This document shows positions 26,660-36,172 of a stretch of 64,000 bases of DNA, piece after piece (position 1 is the stretch's first letter; each line of letters opens with the position of its first letter). The DNA lies in contig NZ_JAIWIA010000027.1 of the NCBI RefSeq assembly GCF_020176695.1, positions 99,881 through 163,880 on the forward strand, given 5' to 3'. The notes under the pieces were generated by a model that ran no database searches, was not told where the DNA came from, and saw only the letters and a list, made by a program, of their open reading frames with translations. The position numbers and the translations under genes were made by a program. The stretch is from Massilia sp. MS-15 (lineage in GTDB: Bacteria > Pseudomonadota > Gammaproteobacteria > Burkholderiales > Burkholderiaceae_D).

Positions 26660-29175
26660 CGCAGTCCACGCCTACGCCAACGACACTCCCGAATTCGCTG
26701 CCGCGGCCGGACGGCGAATTCGAACGCCTGAAGGAAGTCTGGCGCACGCCCACCGGCTGGCGCTTCTTCACCTCGGTGAACAACACCAGCATCGGCCTGC
26801 TCTACATCGGTACCGCGCTGCTGTTCTTCATCCTGGCCGGCATCCTGGCGCTGGTGATGCGGGTGCAGCTGGCGGTGCCCGACAACACCCTGCTCTCGCC
26901 CGGCACCTACAACCAGGTGTTCACCATGCACGGCACGGTGATGATGTTCCTGTTCGCGATTCCCATCGTCGAGGCGATCGCGGTCTACCTGCTGCCCAAC
27001 ATGCTGGGCGCGCGCGACCTGCCCTTCCCGCGCCTGTCGGCCTACGCCTACTGGGCCTATGCCTTCGGCGGCCTGGCCTTCTTCTGCACCATCTTCGTCG
27101 GCCTGGCGCCGGACGGGGGCTGGTTCATGTACCCGCCGTATACGGGCACCCAGTATTCGCCCGGCCTGAACGCCGACTTCTGGCTGCTGGGGATCGGCTT
27201 CATCGAGATCTCGGCGATCGCCGGCGCGGTCGAGCTGATCATCGGCATCCTGTTTACGCGTGCGCCCGGCATGACGCTGCGCCGCATGCCGGTGTACGCC
27301 TGGGCCATGCTGGTGGTGGCGGTGATGATCGTGTTCGCCTTCCCGGCCGTGATCGCCGGCACCGCCCTGCTGGAGCTGGAGCGCGCCTTCGACTGGCCCT
27401 TCTTCATCGCCGAGCGCGGCGGCGACCCGATCCTGTGGCAGCACCTGTTCTGGTTCTTCGGCCACCCCGAGGTCTACATCATCTTCCTGCCGGCGGCCGG
27501 CATGGTCTCGACCATGATCCCGACCATCGCCGGCACGCCCCTGGTCGGGCGGCGCGCCATCATCGTGGCGCTGGTGGGGGTAGGCTTCTTCAGCTTCGGC
27601 CTGTGGGCCCACCACATGTTCACGGCCGGCCTGGGCGTGCTCGAGATGAGCTTCATCTCGGCGGCCAGCATGGCGGTGGCGATCCCCACCGGCATCCAGG
27701 TGTTCGCCTGGATCGCCACCCTGTGGAACGGGCGGGTGCGCATGCACGCGCCGGCGCTGTTCCTGATGGGCTTCATGTTCATCTTCGTGCTGGGCGGGCT
27801 GACCGGGGTGATGGTGGCCGTGGTTCCCTTCGACTGGCAGGTGCACGACACCTATTTCATCGTGGCCCACCTGCACTACGTCCTGATCGGCGGCATGGTG
27901 TTCCCGGTGTTCGCCGCGCTGTACTACTGGCTGCCGCTGGTCAAGGGCCAGCGCCTGTCGGAAAAACTGGCGCGTCCCGTGTTCTGGATGATGTTCGGCG
28001 GCTTCAACCTGGCCTTCTTCCCGATGCACATCACCGGCCTGCAGGGCATGCCGCGCCGCGTCTATACCTATGACGCGCAGCTCGGCTGGAACCTGCTGAA
28101 CATGCTCTCCACCGTGGGCGCCTTCGTGTTCGCCTTCGGCGTGCTGCTGTTCATCGTGGATGCGGTGCGCACCCTGCGCCGGCCCGAGAAAGAGGTGGGC
28201 AACCCGTGGAATGCGCCCACGCTGGAGTGGCTCACCTCCGAATCCTATGGCAACCGCAGCATCCCGCGCGTGCACTCGTCCGACCCGCTGTGGGAGCAGC
28301 CCACGCTCAGCGAGGAGGTGGACCGCGGCCAGCACTACCTGCCCGGCACCGCCACCGGCCTGCGCGAGACCATCGCCACCAGCCCGGTGGGCGCCGAGCC
28401 GCGCTACCTGATGGTGCTGCCGGGCGACAGCTGGCTGCCTGTCATCGCCGCCCTCGGCACGGCGGGCTTCTTCCTGCTGCTGACCGTGAAGGCGATGCTG
28501 CTGGCCTGGCTGTTCGGCCTGATGGCGGTGGCCGGCACCGTGGCCTGGCTGTGGCAATCGGACCGCAAGCCGCCGATACTGGAAGCGCGGGTGGCGGACG
28601 ACCTGGTCTTGCCGGTGAACGCGAAGACCACGTCCTCGCAGTCCTGGTGGGGCACGATGGTGATGCTGGTGGTCGACGCCTGCATCTTCGCTTCCTTCGG
28701 CTACGCCTACGTGCACGTATCGATGCGCCTGATGGTCTGCCCGCCGCCCGGCGCCGCCCTGCCCGCGCTGTCCTGGCAGCTGGCCTCGGCCGGCCTGCTG
28801 GTGGTGGGCTCAGTGCTGATCGTGCTGGCCGGCCGCGCGCTTGGCAAGCGGCGCCTGCCCTGGCTGGTGCTGGCGGCGCTGGCCTCGACCTGCGCCGCCT
28901 TCCTGCTCGACCTGCGTGGCCATGCCTTTGCCGGCCTGGAACCGAGTGCCAGCGCCTGGGGCGCCGCGATCGGCGCGCTGCTCGGCTACCAGGGCCTGCA
29001 CGTGGTGGTGCTGGCGATCGCCGGTCCCTACCTGTGCCTGCGCGCCTGGCGCGGCCTGCTGGGCGCGCACAGCCGGGCGACGCTCGACAACGTCAGCCTG
29101 CTGTGGCACTACACGACGCTGCAGGGACTGGCCGGTATGGCGCTGGTGCGCGGCCTGCCGCTGCTGATGGAGTAA
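26656..29175 (+). CDS. coxA: cytochrome c oxidase fused subunits I and III
   Basis: An 839-residue polytopic protein. Residues 1 to about 550 are subunit I with all heme and copper ligands: His92 and His407 (heme a), His405 (heme a3), His270, His319 and His320 (CuB), and Tyr274 for the cross-link, plus Glu272 of the GHPEVY motif. Residues about 600-839 form a shortened subunit III with about six helices. Against Paracoccus subunit I, the K-channel lysine (Lys354) is Gln348, and the D-channel Asn113 and Asn131 are Val110 and Ser128, while the entry Asp (Asp121) stays. The gene overlaps coxB by four bases. The symbol names the main domain. Confidence 0.92.
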   Translation: MTQSTPTPTTLPNSLPRPDGEFERLKEVWRTPTGWRFFTSVNNTSIGLLYIGTALLFFILAGILALVMRVQLAVPDNTLLSPGTYNQVFTMHGTVMMFLFAIPIVEAIAVYLLPNMLGARDLPFPRLSAYAYWAYAFGGLAFFCTIFVGLAPDGGWFMYPPYTGTQYSPGLNADFWLLGIGFIEISAIAGAVELIIGILFTRAPGMTLRRMPVYAWAMLVVAVMIVFAFPAVIAGTALLELERAFDWPFFIAERGGDPILWQHLFWFFGHPEVYIIFLPAAGMVSTMIPTIAGTPLVGRRAIIVALVGVGFFSFGLWAHHMFTAGLGVLEMSFISAASMAVAIPTGIQVFAWIATLWNGRVRMHAPALFLMGFMFIFVLGGLTGVMVAVVPFDWQVHDTYFIVAHLHYVLIGGMVFPVFAALYYWLPLVKGQRLSEKLARPVFWMMFGGFNLAFFPMHITGLQGMPRRVYTYDAQLGWNLLNMLSTVGAFVFAFGVLLFIVDAVRTLRRPEKEVGNPWNAPTLEWLTSESYGNRSIPRVHSSDPLWEQPTLSEEVDRGQHYLPGTATGLRETIATSPVGAEPRYLMVLPGDSWLPVIAALGTAGFFLLLTVKAMLLAWLFGLMAVAGTVAWLWQSDRKPPILEARVADDLVLPVNAKTTSSQSWWGTMVMLVVDACIFASFGYAYVHVSMRLMVCPPPGAALPALSWQLASAGLLVVGSVLIVLAGRALGKRRLPWLVLAALASTCAAFLLDLRGHAFAGLEPSASAWGAAIGALLGYQGLHVVVLAIAGPYLCLRAWRGLLGAHSRATLDNVSLLWHYTTLQGLAGMALVRGLPLLME

Positions 29176-29178
29176 AGC

Positions 29179-29508
29179 ATGAACGACGGATTCTTCGGCA
29201 AGCTCCTGCGCGGCACCCTGCCGCTGCTGGTCTGGGCCGCGCACTTCGCCTTCTGCTACGGGCTGGCGGCCGCGCAGTGCACCCCGGCGATGCTGCGCGC
29301 CGGCGGCCCGGACCGGGTGCTGCCCGGGATCGCCACGGCCGTCGCGCTCGCCCTGTGCGCCTGGCTGCTGTGGCGCGAACGCGGCATCCTGCACCGCGCC
29401 CAGGACGCCGCGCTGCTCGACTGGGCGGCCGCGCTGGGCGCGCTGCTGGCCCTGGTCGGCATCGCCTGGACCGGGATGCCGCTGCTGCTGGTTTCCGGCT
29501 GCGCGTAG
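29179..29508 (+). CDS. small membrane protein of the oxidase operon
   Basis: A 109-residue protein with three predicted transmembrane helices (about 10-33, 48-66 and 80-100), and no known domain recognised. It starts three bases after the oxidase fusion gene and its stop codon lies inside a REP-like repeat. It could be a small subunit IV-like or assembly protein; this is inference from position. No haem A synthase, Cox11 or SCO copper chaperone gene lies in the locus. Confidence 0.75.
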   Translation: MNDGFFGKLLRGTLPLLVWAAHFAFCYGLAAAQCTPAMLRAGGPDRVLPGIATAVALALCAWLLWRERGILHRAQDAALLDWAAALGALLALVGIAWTGMPLLLVSGCA

Positions 29509-29540
29509 GGTGGGCGGGTTTCCCGCCCACGCGTTCAGCT
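29505..29540 (+). repeat. REP-like palindrome, copy 5, overlapping a stop codon
   Basis: GTAGGGTGGGCGGG and CCCGCCCACGCGTTCAG with a tiny loop. The TAG of the preceding gene (29506-29508) is part of the repeat. It lies between convergent genes. Confidence 0.75.
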
Positions 29541-29570
29541 CCGCTTGATTGGGTGGCAGCGCCGAGCATC

Positions 29571-30893
29571 CTACCCGCCACGCGGCGTCACGCGCCAGAT
29601 CACGTTCCCGACATCGTCCGCCACCAGCAGCGCCCCCTGCCGGTCCACCGCCACCCCGACCGGCCGCCCATAGGCTTCGCCCTGCGCGCTGACGAAGCCG
29701 GACAGGATCTCGACCGGCTTCCCGGCCGGCATGCCGTCCCGGAACGGCACGAACACCACGTTGTAGCCCGACAGCGGCTTGCGGTTCCAGGAACCGTGCT
29801 GGCCGATGAAGGCCCCGTTCGCGTACTGCGCGGGCAGCAGCGTGCCGGTGTAGAAGGCCAGGCCGAGCGCGGCCACGTGGGCGCCCAGCGCGTAGTCCGG
29901 CACCAGGGCGCTCGCCACCAGGTCGGGCCGCTGCGGCTGGACGCGGGTGTCGACGTGGCGCCCATAGTAGCTGTATGGCCAGCCATAGAAGCCGCCCGCC
30001 TTCACCGAGGTCAGGTAGTCCGGCACCAGGTCGCTGCCCAGTTCATCGCGCTCGTTGACGACGGTCCACAGGGCCCCGCTGTGCGGGTTCCAGGCCAGGC
30101 CGTTCGGGTTGCGCAGGCCGGTGGCGAAGGGCCGCGTGCTGCCGCTCGCGAGGTCCACCTCGAGGATGGCGGCGCGGTCGGTTTCTTCCTGCATGCCATG
30201 TTCGGCCACGTTGCTGTTCGAACCCACGGTGGCGTACAGCCGGCGCCCGTCCGGGCTGGCGATGATGTTCTTGGTCCAGTGGTGGTTGCGCGGCCCGCCC
30301 GGCAGCGCCGCCACCGGCTGCGGCGGCGCCGTGACCTCGGTGGCGCCCGCCGTATAGGGGAAGCGCACGATGCCGTCGGTATTCGCCACGTACAAGGTAT
30401 TGCCGACCAGCGCCATGCCGAAGGGCGAGTTCAGGCCGCGCAGGAAAGTGGTCCTGGTTTCCGCCACGCCGTCGCCGTCGGCGTCGCGCAGCAGGGTGAT
30501 CCGGTTCGCGCTCGGCACCGCGGCGCCAGCCCTGGCCATCACCTTGCCCATCACGTAGCCGCGGATGCCCTTGCGCGCCTCGGGACGTGGCGGCGCATTG
30601 GTCTCGGCCACCAGCACGTCGCCATTGGGCAGCACGTACAGCCAGCGCGGATGGTCCAGGCCGGCCGCGAACGCGCCGACCGCCAGGCCTGCGGCTGGCC
30701 GCGGTGCGGCGCCCTGTGGCCAGCCGCGCGCGGGGGCAATGTCGACAGTGGGAACCAGGCGCCTGACCGGCGAGGCGATGGTGGGCTGGGTGCCGGTGTC
30801 GGCGCCCGGAGACAAGGTGGAGCGGTCGCCGCAGGCGGCCAGCAGCACGAGCATGGCGCCCGCCGTCAGGCGGGCCGGGAAGGCGGTGGGCAT
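29571..30893 (-). CDS. sorbosone-dehydrogenase-like beta-propeller lipoprotein
   Basis: A 440-residue exported protein. The signal peptide ends in LLAACGD, a lipobox with Cys at about 21. The rest is a six-bladed beta-propeller of the glucose/sorbosone dehydrogenase type with [32 protein letters not shown] (calcium-like loop), [12 protein letters not shown] and [21 protein letters not shown]. Related enzymes use PQQ, but the cofactor here is not shown. The ATG at 30893 follows GGAGAG. The earlier frame to 30971 is not supported. Confidence 0.85.
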   Translation of the reverse strand: MPTAFPARLTAGAMLVLLAACGDRSTLSPGADTGTQPTIASPVRRLVPTVDIAPARGWPQGAAPRPAAGLAVGAFAAGLDHPRWLYVLPNGDVLVAETNAPPRPEARKGIRGYVMGKVMARAGAAVPSANRITLLRDADGDGVAETRTTFLRGLNSPFGMALVGNTLYVANTDGIVRFPYTAGATEVTAPPQPVAALPGGPRNHHWTKNIIASPDGRRLYATVGSNSNVAEHGMQEETDRAAILEVDLASGSTRPFATGLRNPNGLAWNPHSGALWTVVNERDELGSDLVPDYLTSVKAGGFYGWPYSYYGRHVDTRVQPQRPDLVASALVPDYALGAHVAALGLAFYTGTLLPAQYANGAFIGQHGSWNRKPLSGYNVVFVPFRDGMPAGKPVEILSGFVSAQGEAYGRPVGVAVDRQGALLVADDVGNVIWRVTPRGG

Positions 30894-30986
30894 GGTCGTT
30901 CTCTCCGTGGATGGAAGACCGCGCCAGTATCGCATGCGCGCCCAGCCGGCCGCGCCGGCTGCGCGCGGCACTGCCGAACAGACGCG

Positions 30987-31475
30987 TCAGGCTGCCTTGC
31001 GGCGGCGCATGCCGGCCAGGCCAAGGGCGCCCAGGCCGAGCAGTGCCACCGAGGCCGGCTCCGGCACCTCGGCCGTGCCGTCCACACGCCACACGTAGTT
31101 CACGAAATTGTCACCCAGGCCGTCGGCGACGTAGGCCGAGCGTGCGGTATTGCCGCCGCCAGGTGCGTTGTAGCCGGGCGCGCCAACGTCGAGCTTGTAG
31201 TTCTCGTCGAATTCCATGCCGCTGTGCTCGCCCCAGCCGTCGTACCAGCCGGTGTGGGTGATCGTCGTGTAATCCATCGAATCCAGGATGGAAATGAAAT
31301 AGTCCGACGCCGTGCCACCGAAGAGCAGGGCAGCGGCTTCGGTCGCGGAATACACGGCCGGATTGGTGCCCCAGTGCGGTCCCTGGTTGACTTTGTACGA
31401 GCCGACGAAGGTCGGTGCCGCCTGGGCAGCGAAGGAGAAGGTGGCCAGTGCCAGTGCTATAGCGAGCTTTTTCAT
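30987..31475 (-). CDS. PEP-CTERM sorting-domain protein
   Basis: A 162-residue secreted protein with a signal peptide (MKKLAIALALATFSFAAQA) and a C-terminal sorting tail: VPEPASVALLGLGALGLAG followed by MRRRKAA. Such proteins are cut and attached at the surface by an exosortase (EpsH/XrtB system) encoded elsewhere. The middle, with many aromatic and Gly residues, is not recognised; no extracellular polysaccharide genes are adjacent. The ATG at 31475 follows AGGGA. Confidence 0.88.
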   Translation of the reverse strand: MKKLAIALALATFSFAAQAAPTFVGSYKVNQGPHWGTNPAVYSATEAAALLFGGTASDYFISILDSMDYTTITHTGWYDGWGEHSGMEFDENYKLDVGAPGYNAPGGGNTARSAYVADGLGDNFVNYVWRVDGTAEVPEPASVALLGLGALGLAGMRRRKAA

Positions 31476-31688
31476 GGAAATCCCTGTTATGTAAAAAATG
31501 TATTGACAGGGAAATAGCAAAAACAATGCCAGGATGAAAATATTGCGTTAAATCAAATAGTTAGAATTTCATGCGCGTTTACAACGTTAGTTACTGTAAA
31601 AATTTTCGACATGAAATTGTTTCAAAGAATGAAACAATCTCCTTGCCGCTTCCGGGCGCCTGGCCCTGGGTGCTGGCAAGGACCGGGT

Positions 31689-33686
31689 TCATGGCTGCCG
31701 GCTGCGCATCCATTCCGCAAAGCGCTGGCCAACCAGCAGATCGCCTTCATGGCTCAGGTGATTGTTATCGCGGTACATCAGGCGTCCATCGACCATGGCG
31801 TGGCACTGGTCCTTGTCGCACAGCACCTTACCCGCATCGAACCAGGCGATCTGCGGGAATTCGGCGGCCAGGCGCGCCGCGATTTCGCGGTGCTGCGCCA
31901 TTTGCGCATCCCATTCGGCGCGCGGGATGGCGCACGGCACCCGGGTCGCCGACGAGGCGACGCCGGCGCGCTTGATGCAGGAACGCGGGTCGAAGCCGAG
32001 CAGCGGCACGTCGTGCATGAAGATCACCTGCTTGCCGGCCGCGAGCAGCCGGCGAAAGGTCTCGCGCGCCGCGTCCACGTAGACCTTCTGCTCGGGCACG
32101 GTGTAGAAGCGCAGGTGGGTCGAGAACACCACGGTCTTGACCGAGGGCGTGGCCAGCGCCAGCTCGAGCATCTGCTGGGTCGCCTGCTGGTAGGGATCGC
32201 CCTGCGGATCCAGGCCCCAGTACGGGTGGCGGGTGCCCAGCATCAAGAGGTTCTCGCCGATGCCGCCGTAGTACCTGGTCAGGCCGGCCACCACGTGGTA
32301 GGCATGGCTGTCGCCAACCAGGGCCACGGTCGGGTCCTTCGCCGGGTCGCCCAGCAGGCAGTATTCGTACATCGAGTCGAAGCCATAGCGCTTCTTGCAG
32401 GCCTCGGCGTTGGCGCGGTCCTCGACCAGGACCAGGGCCTTCTGGTTGGCGACGCTGTCCTCGATCGGCTTGCGGGTCGGCAGGCCGTCGTTCAGGTAGA
32501 GGTAGCCGCCGAAGGCGGCCATGCCCAGCATCAGCAGGGCAAGCACGGCCACCCGGGCACGCGCCTCGGCCCGGGTCGCGGCGGCGCGCAGCGGACGCTC
32601 GAGCACGCGCCAGGTCAGCCAGGCCAGCAGCAGCGCCGCCAGCAGCGCGCCGGCACGGATCGCGGGCGCCGGTTCGCGCGACTCGACGATCTGGGCAAAC
32701 GACAGCAGCGGCCAGTGCCACAGGTACAGCGGGTAGCTGAGCAGGCCGATCCAGACCAGCAGCCGGTTCGCCAGGACATGGCGGTTGAGCCAGGCCTGGG
32801 GCCCGGCGGCGATCAGGAGCAGCGCGCCGCCGGCCGGCAGCAGCGCGCGCCAGCCCGGGAAGGGATCGTGGCGCGTGATCAGCGCCAGCCCGGCCGCGAG
32901 CAGCAGCGCCCCGCTCCAGGACAGCAGCGCCGGTGTCCATGCCGGCAGGCGCGGTCCGGCTGCGGGCCTGCCCGCACGCTTGGCCTGCAGGCAGGCCAGG
33001 CCGGCGCCCAGCAGCAGTTCCCAGGCGCGGCTGGCGGGCGAATAGAAGGTGGCGCTGGCGTCATGGCCGATGCCGCCCAGGTTGAGGGCGAACGAGGCCA
33101 GCCCCAGCCCCGCGGCCACCAGCAGCGGATCGATGCGCCGGCGCCAGGCCAGCAGCAGGAACACCGGCCACAGGATGTAGAACTGTTCCTCGATGCCCAG
33201 CGACCACAGGTGCAGCAGGGGCTTGGTCTCGGCCGCCGTGTCGAAATAGCCGACCTGGGCCCAGTAGAAAAAGTTGGCAGCGAAGCTGGCGCCGCCCACC
33301 ACGTGCTTGCCGAGCTGCTGGTATTCGTCGGGGAACAGGGCCATCCAGCCGAAGGCCAGGCAGGCCGCCAGCACCAGCAACAGGGCCGGGAAGATGCGGC
33401 GGATGCGGCGCGCATAAAAGCCGGCAAAGCTGAAGCTGCCCTGCTCCAGCTCGCGCAGCAGGATGCCAGTGATCAGGAAACCGGAAATCACGAAGAACAC
33501 GTCGACGCCGATGAAGCCGCCGCGCAGCCAGGCCGGGAAGGCGTGGAACAGCAGCACCGACAGCACGGCCACGGCGCGCAGGCCGTCGATGTCCGGGCGG
33601 TAGGCAGGGTGGGCGGCGGCGTGGGGGGAAGTGTGGGCCGCCGGCGCGGGCGGATCCGCGAGCGGGATCTGTTTTTCCAGTTTCAT
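31689..33686 (-). CDS. acyltransferase-3 with SGNH hydrolase domain
   Basis: A 665-residue integral membrane protein of the OafA/YrhL group that O-acylates surface sugars. The acyltransferase-3 part (about 28-385, ten or so helices) begins YRPDIDGLRAVAVLSVLLFH, with the likely catalytic histidine. The C-terminal SGNH domain has LVGDSHAY (nucleophile serine) and DNNHLSHEG (Asp and His). Such fusions usually transfer acetyl to peptidoglycan or O-antigen sugars. No glycan operon is next to it, so the target is open. Confidence 0.9.
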   Translation of the reverse strand: MKLEKQIPLADPPAPAAHTSPHAAAHPAYRPDIDGLRAVAVLSVLLFHAFPAWLRGGFIGVDVFFVISGFLITGILLRELEQGSFSFAGFYARRIRRIFPALLLVLAACLAFGWMALFPDEYQQLGKHVVGGASFAANFFYWAQVGYFDTAAETKPLLHLWSLGIEEQFYILWPVFLLLAWRRRIDPLLVAAGLGLASFALNLGGIGHDASATFYSPASRAWELLLGAGLACLQAKRAGRPAAGPRLPAWTPALLSWSGALLLAAGLALITRHDPFPGWRALLPAGGALLLIAAGPQAWLNRHVLANRLLVWIGLLSYPLYLWHWPLLSFAQIVESREPAPAIRAGALLAALLLAWLTWRVLERPLRAAATRAEARARVAVLALLMLGMAAFGGYLYLNDGLPTRKPIEDSVANQKALVLVEDRANAEACKKRYGFDSMYEYCLLGDPAKDPTVALVGDSHAYHVVAGLTRYYGGIGENLLMLGTRHPYWGLDPQGDPYQQATQQMLELALATPSVKTVVFSTHLRFYTVPEQKVYVDAARETFRRLLAAGKQVIFMHDVPLLGFDPRSCIKRAGVASSATRVPCAIPRAEWDAQMAQHREIAARLAAEFPQIAWFDAGKVLCDKDQCHAMVDGRLMYRDNNHLSHEGDLLVGQRFAEWMRSRQP

Positions 33687-33926
33687 GGCTAAAGGACTCG
33701 GAGCGGCGCGACAAAGCGGACGATTTTACAGGACGAAATATGCATGGAACAATTTGACGCGTCCCAAAAGCAACAATTCACTTGCCCCGGGCAGGGCTCT
33801 TCGCACTTCCCGTTCCACGGCGTCGTGCGCTTGAGCTAGCGCAATCCTCCTCTCTAGGTCCCCGGTACATTTGCCAATGCACTTCAGCAATATTTACCCA
33901 TGGAACATTCCACTTGAGGAGTCCGT

Positions 33927-34388
33927 ATGAAAGCCTTTGCCGCCGTCCTGACCGCCGCCACCCTGAGCCTGGCGGTCCCTGCCCCCGCCGCCGCCAACAG
34001 CCTCACCGAGAAGGACGCCATCGCGATGGTCGAACGCGGGGCAGCCTTGATGAAGGCCAAGGGCAAGGATGAACTGATCAAGCGCGTGAACGCGAAGGAC
34101 CCGGAGTTCGTCCAGGGCGAGCTTTACCTGAGCATGCGCGACGCCAGGACCGGCATCGCGGTGGCGCATCCGTACAATCCCTCGATCATCGGCAAGGACC
34201 TGACCGACGTGCCGGACGCCAACGGCAAGAAATACCGGCGCGAGTTCATCGACGTCGCCGCCGCCAAGGGCAAGGGCTGGGTCGACTACATGTACAAGAA
34301 TCCGACCAGCGGCAAGATCGAACCGAAGACCACCTATGTGCAGCGGGTCGACGACCTGGTGCTCGAATCCGGCATCTACAAGAAATAA
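33927..34388 (+). CDS. secreted single-Cache-domain protein
   Basis: A 153-residue periplasmic protein with a signal peptide (cut near AAAN at about 22-26) and one Cache_2-like domain: [25 protein letters not shown], then [30 protein letters not shown] and a [18 protein letters not shown] strand pair. There is no membrane segment after the signal. It lies 22 bases before a chemoreceptor gene in the same direction. Cache domains bind small ligands, often carboxylates or amines. Confidence 0.87.
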   Translation: MKAFAAVLTAATLSLAVPAPAAANSLTEKDAIAMVERGAALMKAKGKDELIKRVNAKDPEFVQGELYLSMRDARTGIAVAHPYNPSIIGKDLTDVPDANGKKYRREFIDVAAAKGKGWVDYMYKNPTSGKIEPKTTYVQRVDDLVLESGIYKK

Positions 34389-34410
34389 GCCGCCACGCCC
34401 GGAGTCAACG

Positions 34411-36162
34411 ATGCTGAACAAACTGCGGATCGGCCCCAAACTCCTGCTGGCGCCCGGCCTCGTGCTGGCCCTGCTGACGCTGCTGTCGGCGGCCGCCTAC
34501 TACGGCATGGTGCGCCAGAACGCCTCGCTGGAACACATGGTGCAGGTACGCGCCGCGCGCCTGCAGGCGGTGGCCGACGTGGCGGGCGAGGCGCGCTTCG
34601 CGCACGCCAACATCTACCAGTTGCTGGCCTGGGTCAACGGCAGCTTCGCCGCCAGCCGCCTGGCCACCCTCACCGCCGACATCAACCGCAAGCACGCCGG
34701 CATCCACACCCGGCTGGGCGAACTGGCCAGCCTGGCCGAACCTGCCGAGCGCGCCACGATCGAGGCCTCGCTGACGGCGCTGGCGGCCTACCGCAAGCTG
34801 GTCGGCGAAACCATCGAGCTGGCCCAGGTCGACCAGTCGATCGCCACCAATTCGATGCAGAAGGCCGAGAAGCAGTTCGTCGCGCTCGATAGCGAGCTGC
34901 AGCGCCTGGCCAGCCTGGAAAAGAAGCTGAGCGTGGAAGCCCATGCCGCCGCCAAGGCCGAGTTCCGCCTGCTCGGCATCAGCATGGCCGGGCTGGTGCT
35001 GCTGTCGATCGCATTGTCACTGGTGGTGACGATGCTGGTGCGGCGCGCGATGCTGGCCGACATCCGCGCCATCGCCCAGGTGGTGAACGAGCTGGCCGAA
35101 GGGCGCCTGCGCCGCGCCGGCACGCCGCCGGCCAGGCGCGACGAAATCGCCGACACCGCGCGCGCGCTCGACCACTCGATCGGCCGCCTGGATGGCGCCC
35201 TGCGCAGCATCATGGGCGCGGTGCACTCGATCGACACCGCCTCGCAGGAAATCGCCAGCGGCAACCTGGACCTGTCTACCCGCACCGAGATGCAGGCCGG
35301 CTCGCTCGAGCAGACCGCCAGCACGATGGAAGAGCTGACCACCGCCGTGAAGGGCAATGCCGACAACGCGAAGCTGGCCTCCAGCCTGGCGGCCGAGGCG
35401 GCGCAGCTGGCCGCGAACGGCGGCCAGGCGGTCGGGCGCGCGGTGGCCACCATGGATTCGATCAAGGCCAGCTCGCGCAAGATCGTCGAGATCACCGGCG
35501 TCATCGACGGCATCTCGTTCCAGACCAACCTGCTGGCCCTGAACGCCGCGGTGGAAGCGGCACGCGCCGGCGAGCAGGGTCGCGGCTTCGCGGTGGTGGC
35601 GGCCGAAGTGCGCACGCTGGCGCAGCGCTCGGCGGCGGCGGCGCGCGAGATCAAGGCCCTGATCGCCGACTCGGCCAAGATCATCGAGGACGGCAGCGCC
35701 TCGGTGAGCGAGGCCGGCGCCAGCATGGACGACATCGTCGCCTCGGTGCGCCAGGTAAACGACATCATCGGCCGCATCAGCATCGCCAGCACCGAGCAGG
35801 CCAACGGCATCGTGGAAGTGAACATGGCGATCGGGCAGATGGACGGCATGACCCAGCAGAACGCGGCGCTGGTGGAACAGGCCGCGGCGGCCGCCGAAAG
35901 CCTGCACGAGCAGACCGTCAACCTGGCCAAGGCGGTGTCGATCTTCAAGTTCGATGGCGACGCCGCAGCGTCCGCGCAGACGGACGAGGAAGAGGAAGAT
36001 GAAGAAGCGGCGCAGGCGGAGGCGCACGAAGACGGCTTCCACGGCCTGCCGGAACGGCGCGCCGCGGCCAGCCCGATGCGCGCGCGTGCGGTGGCGACGC
36101 TGCCGGTCCCCGCGGGGCGCGGCAGCGGCGCCAGGCCCGCGGGCCGGCCGGCGCGAGGCTAG
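34411..36162 (+). CDS. methyl-accepting chemotaxis protein
   Basis: A 583-residue chemoreceptor with transmembrane helices about 10-33 and 187-210. Between them is a four-helix-bundle sensor of about 150 residues, without a Cache domain. A HAMP-like segment (211-265) follows, then a signalling domain with the hairpin tip [20 protein letters not shown]. The C-terminal tail is first very acidic, then Arg/Pro-rich, and has no CheB/CheR-tethering pentapeptide. The ATG at 34411 follows GGAG; the frame is also open back to 34336 inside the previous gene. Probably cotranscribed with the Cache protein. Confidence 0.93.
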   Translation: MLNKLRIGPKLLLAPGLVLALLTLLSAAAYYGMVRQNASLEHMVQVRAARLQAVADVAGEARFAHANIYQLLAWVNGSFAASRLATLTADINRKHAGIHTRLGELASLAEPAERATIEASLTALAAYRKLVGETIELAQVDQSIATNSMQKAEKQFVALDSELQRLASLEKKLSVEAHAAAKAEFRLLGISMAGLVLLSIALSLVVTMLVRRAMLADIRAIAQVVNELAEGRLRRAGTPPARRDEIADTARALDHSIGRLDGALRSIMGAVHSIDTASQEIASGNLDLSTRTEMQAGSLEQTASTMEELTTAVKGNADNAKLASSLAAEAAQLAANGGQAVGRAVATMDSIKASSRKIVEITGVIDGISFQTNLLALNAAVEAARAGEQGRGFAVVAAEVRTLAQRSAAAAREIKALIADSAKIIEDGSASVSEAGASMDDIVASVRQVNDIIGRISIASTEQANGIVEVNMAIGQMDGMTQQNAALVEQAAAAAESLHEQTVNLAKAVSIFKFDGDAAASAQTDEEEEDEEAAQAEAHEDGFHGLPERRAAASPMRARAVATLPVPAGRGSGARPAGRPARG

Positions 36163-36172
36163 AACTTCACAG

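Noticed and set aside
28206..31517. A plus-strand open frame of about 1100 codons
   Set aside because: It overlaps the end of the oxidase fusion, the small membrane gene, and the antisense of two real genes. Its product has no family and has the biased composition of a shadow frame.
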